Shown in pieces: positions 23,705 to 32,920 of a stretch of DNA of 64,000 nt (position 1 is its first letter; the number at the start of each line of letters is the position of its first letter). Source of the stretch: CAWBXL01 sp963837365 (lineage in GTDB: Bacteria; Acidobacteriota; Terriglobia; Terriglobales; Acidobacteriaceae). The DNA lies in NCBI GenBank assembly GCA_963837365.1, contig CAWIMW010000001.1:496001-560000 (forward strand), in the 5' to 3' direction. The position numbers were made by a program, and so were the translations under genes. The notes beneath the pieces are model-generated. The model made no database searches, was not told the origin of the DNA, and saw only the letters and a program-made list of their open reading frames with translations.

Positions 23705-25165
23705 TTATTGGCAAGTTTCATTCCCGCATTGCTTCACCTTCTGAATGCACTTCTGCTGCGCATTGCCGGTAAGGGGATCGGTGCAGCGGGGCCCACGTAC
23801 CCAGACGTTCAGCGCGTAATACGATCCCGTATGGTTGGTGTACACCGCCAGCGGAATGCCCAATGGGCTAGGCATGAAACCGGAACACGAGGTGTTCGCC
23901 CACCAGACTCGAATGTCGTCGCCAATCCACTCCGCAGAAGCTTTCCCGATGGTCTCTTTGTAGGTGACGATGTAGGGACAGGAGTCTTCGTCGTAGCTGG
24001 AGAATTGCATGGAATCCGTGGTCCAACCCGAAGCAAGATGGTTGAAGTGATACCAGTCTCCCCCTTCCGTGAACTTAGCGGCGAACTCGCGCGACACGTA
24101 AGCAGAGTCGCCATTCGCTGCTGGCGGAACCAATCCGCCGGCGGCCGGTGAACTGTAGTTTGCAGGAACGGTCGGGGGGTTGAACTGCTTCACTTGTGCG
24201 GTCACCTTCTGCAAGTCCACCCAGGAGGATGGGATGGACGGCAACAGAACGGCGGGGTCGGAACGAGCGGCCATAAACTTGAATCCTGTGGCCTTGATCT
24301 GGGGCGCCTGGGCTGGCGCGATCACCAGAGAAATATTGTCCTGGTCGAGTTCGCCGCTGATGTTCGGATCGACCCGGGCGTCGATCTCGTTGTCGCTCCA
24401 ATACTGGACCTGAAGATCAACCTGCTGGGCATGAAGTTTCCCGACCAGATAAGCGTGCCCAGGTTGATTTCCGAACTGGCATCCGGTGATGGTGTAGGCG
24501 TTGTATTCCAGAACGGGGGTAAAGATCACGCCCCCCGCACGACCGTTGACCGCACGTACTCCTGGCCCGAAGCACACCGAGAGTGGCTTAGGCGCGATCG
24601 ACTTCGGATTGGCCGGTTGCTTTTGTGGTTGCACGGAGGTCGGTGGTGTCCCCCCAGCGCGAGCGTACTTGCCGGTAGGGTTTTCGCCCATGGTGTGACT
24701 CGGCCCGGTGCTGGGCGAAGGAACCTGCGCCCGGATCCCTACTGGGGCAGGCGCCGACTTTGTGTTCAAAGATCCAGGTTGCGCTTGCGGGGTCAGAAGA
24801 GGACGAGCGGACCCCAACATTCCCCCGCCAGCGCCTGTTTGAGTTCCGGAAGTTTGCATCGGCGCCACCGTGTGCCGGTGTGCGCTGGTTGCGGCCAGTT
24901 TCTGAAGTTGCAGCACTGCTGCGAGAGACGGCTTGATCCCTTTCTCCCCGGCGTTGGGGTTCCTTTTCTTTGCGGTTACCTTCCCCTTACTCTTCATCAG
25001 CTTGTCAGTCACTCCCTTGCGAAACTGTTCCGCGGAAATTTCTGGCAGGGCCTGCTTGGTGCCGGCTTTGGCTTGAGTGCTTGACTGTTGCGCGGCTCCC
25101 TGGGGAATTGACAGCGCCGCGGCGACGGCAAGCATTGTAAAAAGACTGGCGTTCCGCCCGATCAT
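23705..25165 (-). CDS. Secreted protein with TIG-like core, paralogue 2
   Basis: Starts at ATG 25165 (AGGAG 6 nt upstream) with signal peptide MIGRNASLFTMLAVAAALSI. A Pro/Ala/Gln-rich region to about residue 200 follows. The shared core has VCFGPGVRAVNGRAGGVIFT, YTITGCQFG, YWSDNEIDARVDPNISGELD, FKFMAARSDPAVL and SIPSSWVDLQ. The C-terminal domain has WYHFNHLASGWTTDSMQFSS and YYALNVWVRGPRCTDPLTGN. It ends in a Cys-rich tail (CIQKVKQCGNETC). It is divergent from the winged-helix-TPR gene, with about 200 bp between. Exported; role unknown. Confidence 0.72.
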   Translation of the reverse strand: MIGRNASLFTMLAVAAALSIPQGAAQQSSTQAKAGTKQALPEISAEQFRKGVTDKLMKSKGKVTAKKRNPNAGEKGIKPSLAAVLQLQKLAATSAHRHTVAPMQTSGTQTGAGGGMLGSARPLLTPQAQPGSLNTKSAPAPVGIRAQVPSPSTGPSHTMGENPTGKYARAGGTPPTSVQPQKQPANPKSIAPKPLSVCFGPGVRAVNGRAGGVIFTPVLEYNAYTITGCQFGNQPGHAYLVGKLHAQQVDLQVQYWSDNEIDARVDPNISGELDQDNISLVIAPAQAPQIKATGFKFMAARSDPAVLLPSIPSSWVDLQKVTAQVKQFNPPTVPANYSSPAAGGLVPPAANGDSAYVSREFAAKFTEGGDWYHFNHLASGWTTDSMQFSSYDEDSCPYIVTYKETIGKASAEWIGDDIRVWWANTSCSGFMPSPLGIPLAVYTNHTGSYYALNVWVRGPRCTDPLTGNAQQKCIQKVKQCGNETCQ

Positions 25166-25309
25166 AGGTGACTCCTGTCGCATACGTCCGGGCTCTCGGG
25201 TCCGGCCGTAGCACAGGAATAGCCGACCAGCGGACAGCGGTCAAAGGAACTGCTTATTACTCTTTCCTGACCAGATAACTTGTTCCGGTTCTGCGGATTA
25301 CAGGAATTA

Positions 25310-25338
25310 CTGACGCGTCGAAGTGGCCATGCTATGAT
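25310..25338 (+). promoter_or_regulatory. Candidate promoter of the winged-helix-TPR gene
   Basis: CTGACG (25310-25315), 17 bp, TATGAT (25333-25338). Transcription would start near 25345, about 20 nt before the ATG. It lies in the region shared with the divergent secreted-protein gene. Confidence 0.4.
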
Positions 25339-25365
25339 GCCAGCGGCATTTCAGGTCCATCGCCA

Positions 25366-28245
25366 ATGGAGCCCCCGGTTTCTTCGGCACAGGTTTTCAG
25401 GTTCGGATTATTCGAGGCAGATCCTACCCGCAACACGCTGACCCGCAATGGGTCGCGGGTAAAGATTCAGGACCAACCCTTCCGCACTCTCATCCTTCTA
25501 CTGGAACAGCCAGGAGAGATCGTCAGCCGCGACGAGCTACGGCAAAGACTTTGGCCGGAAGGCACTTTCGTTGATTTCGATGGCAGTCTCAACGTCATCC
25601 TCAAGAAGCTGCGTGCGGCCATTGATGATGATTCGGACAATCCTCGCTTCATTGAGACTGTCCCCCGCCGCGGATACCGCTTCATAGCGCCAGTCACAAG
25701 CAGTGCGGCCCCAGAATTGCCGGCGGCAGACGGGCAGTCTGTCCTGAAAAAATCGGCGAAAGCCAGCACCGTGCAGGCCGGTAAACACACCGACTCTCCA
25801 CCATCCGTCACGGCAAAAAAATCGCATCGTGCCATCCTTAGATATGTGGCATCGGCGGTGGTGGTGGTCGTCCTCCTTTTCGGAGCCGAGTGGCTGATGC
25901 GGCGTGGAGTGGTCACACCCACAGGTCATTCACATGGTAATGCTCAGGTGCAGATGCGCAAGTCCGTGGCGGTCCTCGGTTTCCACAGCCTTTCGGACAG
26001 ACCCGAAGACGCGTGGCTCTCCACGGCGCTTGCGGAAATGTTGAGCACGGAGCTAGCAGCGGGCGAACAACTTCGCATGGTATCCGGAGAGGACGTGGCA
26101 AATTTGCGCGTCACCTCACCCTGGTCTCAGACCGACACACTGGATCGTGGGACAACCAGTCGGGTCGGAAGCGCGTTAGGCACTGACCTGTTGGTCCTGG
26201 GCTCCTATACAACCATCGGCAAACCTGATCGAGGACAGTTGCGGCTGGATGTGCGCCTACAGGATGCCACGACGGGTGAAATACTCGCGGAGATTGCTGA
26301 GATCGGAAGCACGGAGGATCTGTTCCGGCTGGTCGCACGTGCGGGGGAAAAACTCCGAGACCGGCTAGGAGTGCCCCATCTTGAAGACACGGATCAAGCG
26401 GGAGTGCTGGCCGCGCTGCCTTTGGACCCCGACGCAGCGCGGTTCTACTCGCTGGGAGTTGCCAAGCTGCGTCAGTTCGATGCGCTCGCCGCCAAGGATC
26501 TCCTGCAACAGGCGGTGAAGACCGACCCGAAATTCTCCCTGGCTCATGCCATGCTGGCGCGGGCCTGGGCGCAACTCGGCTACGAGCAGAAACACCGGGA
26601 TGAAGCGAAGAAGGCGCTGGATCTCTCTTCCGACTTGCCACGTGCCGACCACATGATGGTCGAAGGCGAATATTACGGAAGTTTGGGGAACCAAGAACAA
26701 GCCGCGTCCGTCTATCACGCGCTCTACGAGTTATTTCCCGACAACGTTGACTACGGATTGCGATTCGCGAACGCAGCCATGCTCGCCGGCAACAGCAGCC
26801 AAGCCATGGTAGTTCTGGGGCAGCTTCGCGCTTTGCCTCCTCCTTATTCCGAAGACCCGCGAATCGATCTGGCAGAAGCTCGGGCGACCAAAGCAAACCG
26901 GCCCGCCTCCCTGGTGCTGATCCGGAATGCGATCGGCAAAGCCTCGCAGCAAGGCAAGACGATTCTTTACGCCGAAGCCAAGAAAGAGGAGTGCATGAAT
27001 CTGTTGTACGGCGAGCATCCTGATCAGGGTCCGCCAGCCTGCGAGCAGGCCTACAACATTTTTCTGGCAGCGGGAAATCGTGTGGGTGCCGCCGATGCCA
27101 TTCGCCTGATCGGGGATGGCAAAGGATCTGAGGGGCACTTTGAAGATGCAATCGCCGCCTACGAAAAGGCATTGGGTCTGCTTGCCGGCCTGGGAGAGCA
27201 CGAGAAGACCGGGGCCATCCTGAACAACCTGGCCATCAATTTCGCCAACGAAGGAAAGCTCGCGCACGCAGAGCAGCTCTATCAGCAGGCTAAGTCCCAC
27301 TTCGAGCAGGCCGGCGACAAGCAAAATACGGCAACGGCGATGTCCAACATCGCGGACATTCTTTACCTGCAAGGCAATCTGCCGGGGGCGCAGAAGCTTT
27401 ACGAGCAGACCCTGGACCTGATTGCGACCACGGACCATGGCGATCCCAGCTACGCGGTGTACAGGCTCGCCGACCTCGAACTGAATCGCGGCAATTTGAA
27501 AGAGGCCCGCGATCGTGCGCAACAGGCTATTGATGTCCTGCGACCATCCCAAAGGGGGTATCAGTACTTGACCGGCGCGATGCTCGAACTAGGGGAGGCG
27601 CTGGAAGCGGCGGATGATCTGGCCGGAGCGCGATCACAGTTTGAACAGACGCTGGCCATTCGGCAAAAGTTGGGAGCAGCGGCGCTGGTAGCCGAGAGTC
27701 AGACTGAGATCGCCAATCTGGACCTTGAAGAAGGCCACCCCGAACGCGCAGAACCCGTCCTGCGCGCGGCGATTGCGGAATTCGAAAAGGACAAGAGCGA
27801 TCCGGATGCAAGCAGCGCGTACACCTCGCTGAGCCGCGCATTGTTGGCCCAGGATCGCGTGGAAGAAGCGCGCAACGCGGACGAGCGCGCCGTTCAGCTT
27901 AGTCTCACCAGCGCGGATCCAGCGCTGAAGATTCCTGCCGCCATCCAGAAAGCCCGCGTGGAAATGGCGGGCTCCGGCCACAGTTCGTCGAGTTCGGTAA
28001 CTGCGCTCCAGGATTTGCGCACAATCATCTCGACCGCCCGCAAGCTCGGCTACTACAGCCTGGAAGCCGAAGCTCGGCTGGCTTACGCAGAGCTCCAGCT
28101 CAAGATCAATGCCTCTTCGGGCCGGGCGCTATTGACTGCATTCGCCTCAGAAGCGCGCGGCCATGGTTTCAAACTGCTAGCCCGCCATGCGGACGAAGCA
28201 CTGTCCAGTGCGAACGAGGTCGCTGCGAATGGTAACCCCCACTAG
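25366..28245 (+). CDS. Winged-helix, membrane-spanning TPR regulator
   Basis: A 959-residue protein of a type frequent in Acidobacteria. Residues 10-110 are an OmpR/PhoB-type DNA-binding winged helix (FRFGLFEADPTRNTLTRNGS, ending VPRRGYRFIAPV). After a linker comes one membrane segment (about residues 157-177, VASAVVVVVLLFGAEWL). A domain beginning SVAVLGFHSLSDRPEDAWLS resembles the FlgO/TolB-like N-domain of CadC-type regulators. From about residue 350 to the end there are tandem TPR helices. The DNA-binding part is cytoplasmic and the TPR part periplasmic, so an envelope signal may control transcription directly. It stands between the two groups of TIG-like genes and is a good candidate for their regulator; this is inference. 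Confidence 0.85.
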   Translation: MEPPVSSAQVFRFGLFEADPTRNTLTRNGSRVKIQDQPFRTLILLLEQPGEIVSRDELRQRLWPEGTFVDFDGSLNVILKKLRAAIDDDSDNPRFIETVPRRGYRFIAPVTSSAAPELPAADGQSVLKKSAKASTVQAGKHTDSPPSVTAKKSHRAILRYVASAVVVVVLLFGAEWLMRRGVVTPTGHSHGNAQVQMRKSVAVLGFHSLSDRPEDAWLSTALAEMLSTELAAGEQLRMVSGEDVANLRVTSPWSQTDTLDRGTTSRVGSALGTDLLVLGSYTTIGKPDRGQLRLDVRLQDATTGEILAEIAEIGSTEDLFRLVARAGEKLRDRLGVPHLEDTDQAGVLAALPLDPDAARFYSLGVAKLRQFDALAAKDLLQQAVKTDPKFSLAHAMLARAWAQLGYEQKHRDEAKKALDLSSDLPRADHMMVEGEYYGSLGNQEQAASVYHALYELFPDNVDYGLRFANAAMLAGNSSQAMVVLGQLRALPPPYSEDPRIDLAEARATKANRPASLVLIRNAIGKASQQGKTILYAEAKKEECMNLLYGEHPDQGPPACEQAYNIFLAAGNRVGAADAIRLIGDGKGSEGHFEDAIAAYEKALGLLAGLGEHEKTGAILNNLAINFANEGKLAHAEQLYQQAKSHFEQAGDKQNTATAMSNIADILYLQGNLPGAQKLYEQTLDLIATTDHGDPSYAVYRLADLELNRGNLKEARDRAQQAIDVLRPSQRGYQYLTGAMLELGEALEAADDLAGARSQFEQTLAIRQKLGAAALVAESQTEIANLDLEEGHPERAEPVLRAAIAEFEKDKSDPDASSAYTSLSRALLAQDRVEEARNADERAVQLSLTSADPALKIPAAIQKARVEMAGSGHSSSSSVTALQDLRTIISTARKLGYYSLEAEARLAYAELQLKINASSGRALLTAFASEARGHGFKLLARHADEALSSANEVAANGNPH

Positions 28246-28445
28246 CCTTCCCTGGGTTCCTGGCTCTTAGCCGCAGAGAAATCTTGCGCCGTGATTTTCT
28301 GGTCACTTCTTCTCACAACTGACTGCTGCTGCGAGGCTTAACAGGTCAGTTCCGTTTCAGTCGCAGTTCCTTTGACCCGCCGTCCTTACCGGAGTATTCC
28401 ACGAACATGCAGTCGCGCAGAAGGTTCTGCGTCGGAGGAGGAGCT

Positions 28446-30569
28446 ATGTGGAGAACAGATACTGGCCTGAGGATCGCTGGAGTGGCCGTCTCGGGGGCGT
28501 TGGTTCTGCTGCTGTGTGTGAGCGTCGCCGCACAGGTGTCGAGGACGGCGCCATCGCCGAACCGCAGCTTGACGGCGCCGGATCCAAAGCGTCAGCAGCC
28601 ACCAGCGCGGCAGGCGCCCAATAGTCAAATCTCCAGGGCGACCGCGCCTATTCCTGCGCCGGCTGCCGGGGTTATCGACGGCTATGTGTACTGGGACGCG
28701 AGTTCGATTTCACACAAACCAGCTTCCAATTGCGGCGGAATGGCGATCACCGTCAGCGTCGCAAGTTCTTCGGGTGGTCCTTTTGAGGCTTATACTCCGA
28801 TGACCACGCTTAGTAACAACTTCAAATATGTAGGACAGGTAAAGGCGTTCCTGGCTGGTGGCAAAGTGGCCGTGTATGACGTGTGTGCCTACGGGTACAA
28901 TCACGTGCCCGTGGGTCCGGATCTCCAGGTCAAACTCACCGTTCCGCAGGCCACAGCATTTACGCCCCAGGCAGGGCCCCAGTTCTCGGCCCTCGGCCCG
29001 ATCAAAATTATCAACGCTCAGTGCAACATGCTCCCGAAAGCGGTCCCATCGTCCTTGTCGGATCTGGCTGCTCACTGGGGCTCCTGCCAAAACATGGCGT
29101 ACGGCGTGAACTTCGTGTTGTTGCCGTCGGTGCACATCATGAGCAGCAGTGGTCCGGGGAAATCATCGGGGACTTCCGGCGCGCAGCCAGGAATGCTTTC
29201 CAGCACGCCTCGGCAGGGGATGCTCGCGCCAGGCGCCTCTTCGGGCATGCTCATGGGAAATAGCCAGCCCCCACAGGGACAAGTCGGCGCCCGCCCGAAC
29301 CCCGGAGGCAAGGTGGAACTGAATCCGCAACCGTTGCCGCCGCGCTCTATGGGAAATTCGCGGGGCAGTAGAATCGCCCAAGCGGGCAATCATCGCGCGG
29401 GAGTAAGCCTCACCGCCCCAAAGCAAGGCCAGAAGATCACCAATCCCAAAGCCGCCCTCAAGGATACGGCTATTATCGCGGTCCTTCGGAATCAAAGGCA
29501 GGCCGCGGATGCCGAAGCTACGCAGATGAAACTGAGCCTTCACCCTGCGGGTGTACAGACCCAGCCCTCAAGAACCATGTCGACAACCAGCGGAGCCGGC
29601 ATGATGAACCGGCCTTCAACCACGCAGCGCACTTCTGTTCCTCTTGCCGGAAACAACGCTTCCAATTCTTCGCCGAATCGCTATGCGACGCTGCAACCAG
29701 GAATGATACAGGGGGTTGCATTGCAGTGCGGGCACGACCCCAGCATGCGAATTCTCACGGTCAGTGGCGGTCCTCACCCGGCGATTTTTACCCAAGACGC
29801 GAAATACAACTTCTACACGATTACCGGCTGTTCCTTGGGTAATCCTGGGCCGAACTCGAAGGTCTACATTTACTATCAAAGCGCCTTTCATAAAGACCTC
29901 CAGATCGAGGAGTGGAGTGACAACTGGATCAAACTTCATCTCGATCCCAACCTGGCAGGGGTTGACGACCAAAACAATCTGACCCTGGTGGTACAGCGCG
30001 CCGACGGCAAACAAGCCAGCAAGGGCGGCTACAAATTCTATGCGGCGCGGGACACCGTCCTTCTGCATTCCATCCCCAAGAGTTACTTTGCGCTGAATGG
30101 GTTTCGGCCGGACAGCGCAATAACCAAAACCTGGAAGCCTACCTATACGTCGGGGTCATCCGCGTCCGTCCTGCCGAACCTGCCGGGATTGTCCGCAGAA
30201 GTGCACTGGGACAACACGATGGATGCGAACGGCAACCCCGCAGGCGGCGGCGACATTTACGACTTTAGCCATCTGCACAGCACGTTCGTACTGGATAGCG
30301 CGTGGATGGAATGGGTCGATGTTTCATGCACCGATCCCAATTACAGCAAGTTTGTCGCCTCGAATGATAACTGGGGCATTGACTGGTACGGAGCTTCGGG
30401 AGTCCAGGTGCGCTGGCAGGGACAGCAGTGCAACTACACCCCCGGAAGTTGCGGGGGCTTCTCTCAAGGCGATTGTTTCGTCGGCGGGTCGGAAACGAAT
30501 TACGGAATCAACGTTTGGGTAACGGGGCCGCGCGGCGTCGATCCCTGGACTGGTAAGCCCGGCTCGTAA
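28446..30569 (+). CDS. Secreted protein with TIG-like core, paralogue 3
   Basis: The longest of the three, about 707 residues from ATG 28446, which has GGAGGAG just upstream; an in-frame ATG at 28407 lacks one. Signal peptide: GVAVSGALVLLLCVSVAAQ. An N-terminal domain (PAAGVIDGYVYWDASSISHK onward) precedes a long low-complexity Ser/Gly/Pro-rich middle. The shared core has VALQCGHDPSMRILTVSGG, YTITGCSLG, EWSDNWIKLHLDPNLAGVDD, YKFYAARDTVLLHSIPKSYF, then IYDFSHLHSTFVLDSAWMEW and INVWVTGPRGVDPWTGKP. It heads a plus-strand series of eight genes. Confidence 0.75.
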   Translation: MWRTDTGLRIAGVAVSGALVLLLCVSVAAQVSRTAPSPNRSLTAPDPKRQQPPARQAPNSQISRATAPIPAPAAGVIDGYVYWDASSISHKPASNCGGMAITVSVASSSGGPFEAYTPMTTLSNNFKYVGQVKAFLAGGKVAVYDVCAYGYNHVPVGPDLQVKLTVPQATAFTPQAGPQFSALGPIKIINAQCNMLPKAVPSSLSDLAAHWGSCQNMAYGVNFVLLPSVHIMSSSGPGKSSGTSGAQPGMLSSTPRQGMLAPGASSGMLMGNSQPPQGQVGARPNPGGKVELNPQPLPPRSMGNSRGSRIAQAGNHRAGVSLTAPKQGQKITNPKAALKDTAIIAVLRNQRQAADAEATQMKLSLHPAGVQTQPSRTMSTTSGAGMMNRPSTTQRTSVPLAGNNASNSSPNRYATLQPGMIQGVALQCGHDPSMRILTVSGGPHPAIFTQDAKYNFYTITGCSLGNPGPNSKVYIYYQSAFHKDLQIEEWSDNWIKLHLDPNLAGVDDQNNLTLVVQRADGKQASKGGYKFYAARDTVLLHSIPKSYFALNGFRPDSAITKTWKPTYTSGSSASVLPNLPGLSAEVHWDNTMDANGNPAGGGDIYDFSHLHSTFVLDSAWMEWVDVSCTDPNYSKFVASNDNWGIDWYGASGVQVRWQGQQCNYTPGSCGGFSQGDCFVGGSETNYGINVWVTGPRGVDPWTGKPGS

Positions 30570-30614
30570 CGTTTTTCACTTGAGGTTCTGCTGCGGAAAA
30601 AAAAGGAGATTGCG

Positions 30615-31439
30615 ATGAACTTGAAAACTCTTCAAAACATGCTCATAGCTGTAATCGCAGTTGCGAGTCTGTCCTTTGCGCAAACGTCGAAAAAGGCGGC
30701 CGCCAGCGCCGCCCCGGTTTCAAAGTCGCGAATGCCGCGCGTCACGGCTAATGCTGGCAGCGGGACCCAGGAACTCAAGCTGGAGAAAACTCAACTGGCC
30801 GAGACCAAGACGAAACCTTCGTCCATGAAGTCCCTGGCCGCCGATGCCGCGGTGACTCAGGGAATCCAGGCTGGAGTCAACACCGTGGCCTACAGCGCCA
30901 TGAGTCACATGAGTTCCCCGGTGGGTGGTTCGGTGGTACAGCAAGCAGGGGGAATTCTTGGCGGCATGATGGCGCACCGCCAGCCGAAGGTCACCTATGT
31001 CTGGGGTGTGCCGGGGCCGGCTTCCGCAAATGTGCTGCCGAGCGCATCTCCGTCATTCACCATCGATTTTTCCCGCGCCTTGGGAGTAAAACCCGATGAA
31101 TACGAACCAGCGATCGTAAAACTGACCCCTGCGCAAAGCACCTGCCGCATCCTGGGAGCGACGCAGGGCAAAGAGGACGCGCGTTCCAGTCCAGCCGCCG
31201 ACTGGCAGATCTATTCGCATTTCCTGGAAGAGCGGGTCACAACGCAATCGCAAAAACTGGCTCCGGGGAAGTACAAAATCTCGCCTGCTGCTGAACTGGC
31301 TCCCGGCGAGTATGGCGTGGTGCTGCGCCCGATCTCAAAGGACAAGAAATTCTCCGGTGGAGATGTGGCGCGCTCCCAGGGTGACGGCCTGATGTTCGAT
31401 GCGGTCTGGACTTTTCAGATTCCGGAAGATGCGCAATAG
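30615..31439 (+). CDS. Exported protein of unknown function
   Basis: 274 residues from ATG 30615 with AAGGAG upstream. Signal peptide LQNMLIAVIAVASLSFAQ. The first half is rich in Lys, Ala and Met, with a possible glycine-zipper-like segment (MSHMSSPVGGSVVQQAGGIL). The second half is a compact domain (PSFTIDFSRALGVKPDEYEP, then SHFLEERVTTQSQKLAPGKY and LAPGEYGVVLRPISKD) that resembles a beta-sandwich with a P-G-E-Y turn. I do not recognise the family. It follows paralogue 3 by 45 nt and precedes a lipoprotein gene by 28 nt. Confidence 0.6.
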   Translation: MNLKTLQNMLIAVIAVASLSFAQTSKKAAASAAPVSKSRMPRVTANAGSGTQELKLEKTQLAETKTKPSSMKSLAADAAVTQGIQAGVNTVAYSAMSHMSSPVGGSVVQQAGGILGGMMAHRQPKVTYVWGVPGPASANVLPSASPSFTIDFSRALGVKPDEYEPAIVKLTPAQSTCRILGATQGKEDARSSPAADWQIYSHFLEERVTTQSQKLAPGKYKISPAAELAPGEYGVVLRPISKDKKFSGGDVARSQGDGLMFDAVWTFQIPEDAQ

Positions 31440-31467
31440 CGGAAGATAAAGGCGAAGGGAGAAACGC

Positions 31468-32136
31468 GTGAAATCCTTAGTCGATTGCAGGATGACAATT
31501 CTCAGGCACCTCGTGGTCGCGGCGGTGGCGATCACCTCATTCGGCGTATCCGGATGCAACTCCAGCCATACCTCTAAGACTCCAGATACGGAGCAAGCCG
31601 CTGCCCCGGCCCAAAACAGTACGCGGCCGGACATTGATCTCAACTGTGTGATGGACCACCTTTCGAGTCCACCGGAATCTTTCCACTATACGTTCAAGGA
31701 CGAATCTTCCAATCGATGGGAAGAGGAAGCGGACGTCACACCGCAGGAGATCCAGGGCAGTTTTGCAAACAATTCCCTGCCTCGTGCCCAGGAATTTCAT
31801 GGGCCGCCGCAGGAGGCCTCATCCAACCTGCGTGCCATTGGACGACTGTCCAGCACTATGGCCCTGGTGCATGGCAGTTCTGCCGTCGTCCGGGAAGGCG
31901 CCGAGCCGATGAACGGTTACGACACAGTCAAATATTCCATTGATACGGCACGTGGCGACGCGACAGAGCAGGGGTTGTACTTGAGCGTTCTCGGCAAAGG
32001 TGGGTCGGAAAAGGGCACAGTCTGGGTCACGGCGCAGGGATGCCCGGTACGACTTGTTCTGGATGAGGAGTTGCACGCAAAGGACGGCAGTCCACTGGGG
32101 AATGCGCATTACGAAGAAGCCATGGTCAAGAAATAG
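31468..32136 (+). CDS. Lipoprotein A of a tandem paralogous set
   Basis: 222 residues from GTG 31468, which has AGGGAGA upstream. Signal peptide with lipobox VSGC, so the mature protein should be lipid-anchored at its Cys. The mature domain has DIDLNCVMDHLSSPPESFHY, a W-EEEADVTPQ strand, SAVVREGAEPMNGYDTVKYS and an end TVWVTAQGCPVRLVLDEELH followed by HYEEAMVKK. It is clearly related to the next gene and more distantly to the one at 34932. The fold may be a lipid-binding LppX/LolA-like half-barrel, by inference only. Function unknown. Confidence 0.7.
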   Translation: MKSLVDCRMTILRHLVVAAVAITSFGVSGCNSSHTSKTPDTEQAAAPAQNSTRPDIDLNCVMDHLSSPPESFHYTFKDESSNRWEEEADVTPQEIQGSFANNSLPRAQEFHGPPQEASSNLRAIGRLSSTMALVHGSSAVVREGAEPMNGYDTVKYSIDTARGDATEQGLYLSVLGKGGSEKGTVWVTAQGCPVRLVLDEELHAKDGSPLGNAHYEEAMVKK

Positions 32137-32186
32137 GAGAGTGGGCTGGTTGATCTGGAGGAAGACCGTTTGTGAAAGGAGCAGAA

Positions 32187-32861
32187 ATGGAACGAAATGA
32201 AGGATTGTCATGGGCAACACTTAGGTTCCTGCCAGTGATGGCGCTTGCGCTGATCACCATTTCCGCATGCAATTCCGGCTCAACCTCAAAGAATGTCGAA
32301 GATAAAACTTCTGCGGTCTCGAACCCTACGGACGTTTCGATTGACCTGAATTGCCTTGGAGATCACATCGACAATCCGCCCGAAGCTTTTCACTATTCCT
32401 TCAAGAAAGTCGAAGGGGCAACCTTCCGCCAGGAAGAAGCCGACATCACTCCACAGACCATGGACGGCACGCTTACCATCGACAACGCTAAGCCTTACAG
32501 GTTTCACGGCGTGCACTCGGACAGCGCCAGCTGGGACGGCGCAACGCTGAGTTTGACCGGGGCCGTCGGAATGCTGACCGCCAGCGCTGGCCTTCTCAGC
32601 GGCAGTTCCGCCATGGTTCGCGAGGGTACGGAAAAAATGAACGGCTATGACACGACCAAATACTCCATTGATACCGCGCGCGGAAGTGCACACGAAAAGG
32701 GCGGCTATGAATTACTTTTAGGCCCCGGCGGCTCTGCGAAGGGTACGGTTTGGATTACGGCCCAAGGCTGCCCAGCGAAGCTTGTCCTGGATGAAGATGT
32801 GCGCCAGATGAACGGCGGCATGAACAAGCTACATTACGAAACGGCCATGGTAAAGAAATGA
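32187..32861 (+). CDS. Lipoprotein B of a tandem paralogous set
   Basis: 224 residues from ATG 32187, with AAGGAG 6 nt before it; a GTG at 32172 in the same frame overlaps that site and is unlikely. Lipobox ISAC. It shares with lipoprotein A the sequences SIDLNCLGDHIDNPPEAFHY, EADITPQTMDGTL, SAMVREGTEKMNGYDTTKYS, TVWITAQGCPAKLVLDEDV and HYETAMVKK. The pair probably arose by tandem duplication. The two conserved mature cysteines (DLNC and QGC) could form a disulfide. Confidence 0.7.
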   Translation: MERNEGLSWATLRFLPVMALALITISACNSGSTSKNVEDKTSAVSNPTDVSIDLNCLGDHIDNPPEAFHYSFKKVEGATFRQEEADITPQTMDGTLTIDNAKPYRFHGVHSDSASWDGATLSLTGAVGMLTASAGLLSGSSAMVREGTEKMNGYDTTKYSIDTARGSAHEKGGYELLLGPGGSAKGTVWITAQGCPAKLVLDEDVRQMNGGMNKLHYETAMVKK

Positions 32862-32920
32862 GCCGATTCAGCTGGATAGTTTTCAAACGGAGACAACGAG
32901 CAGCGGGAAGAGAGGGAGCG

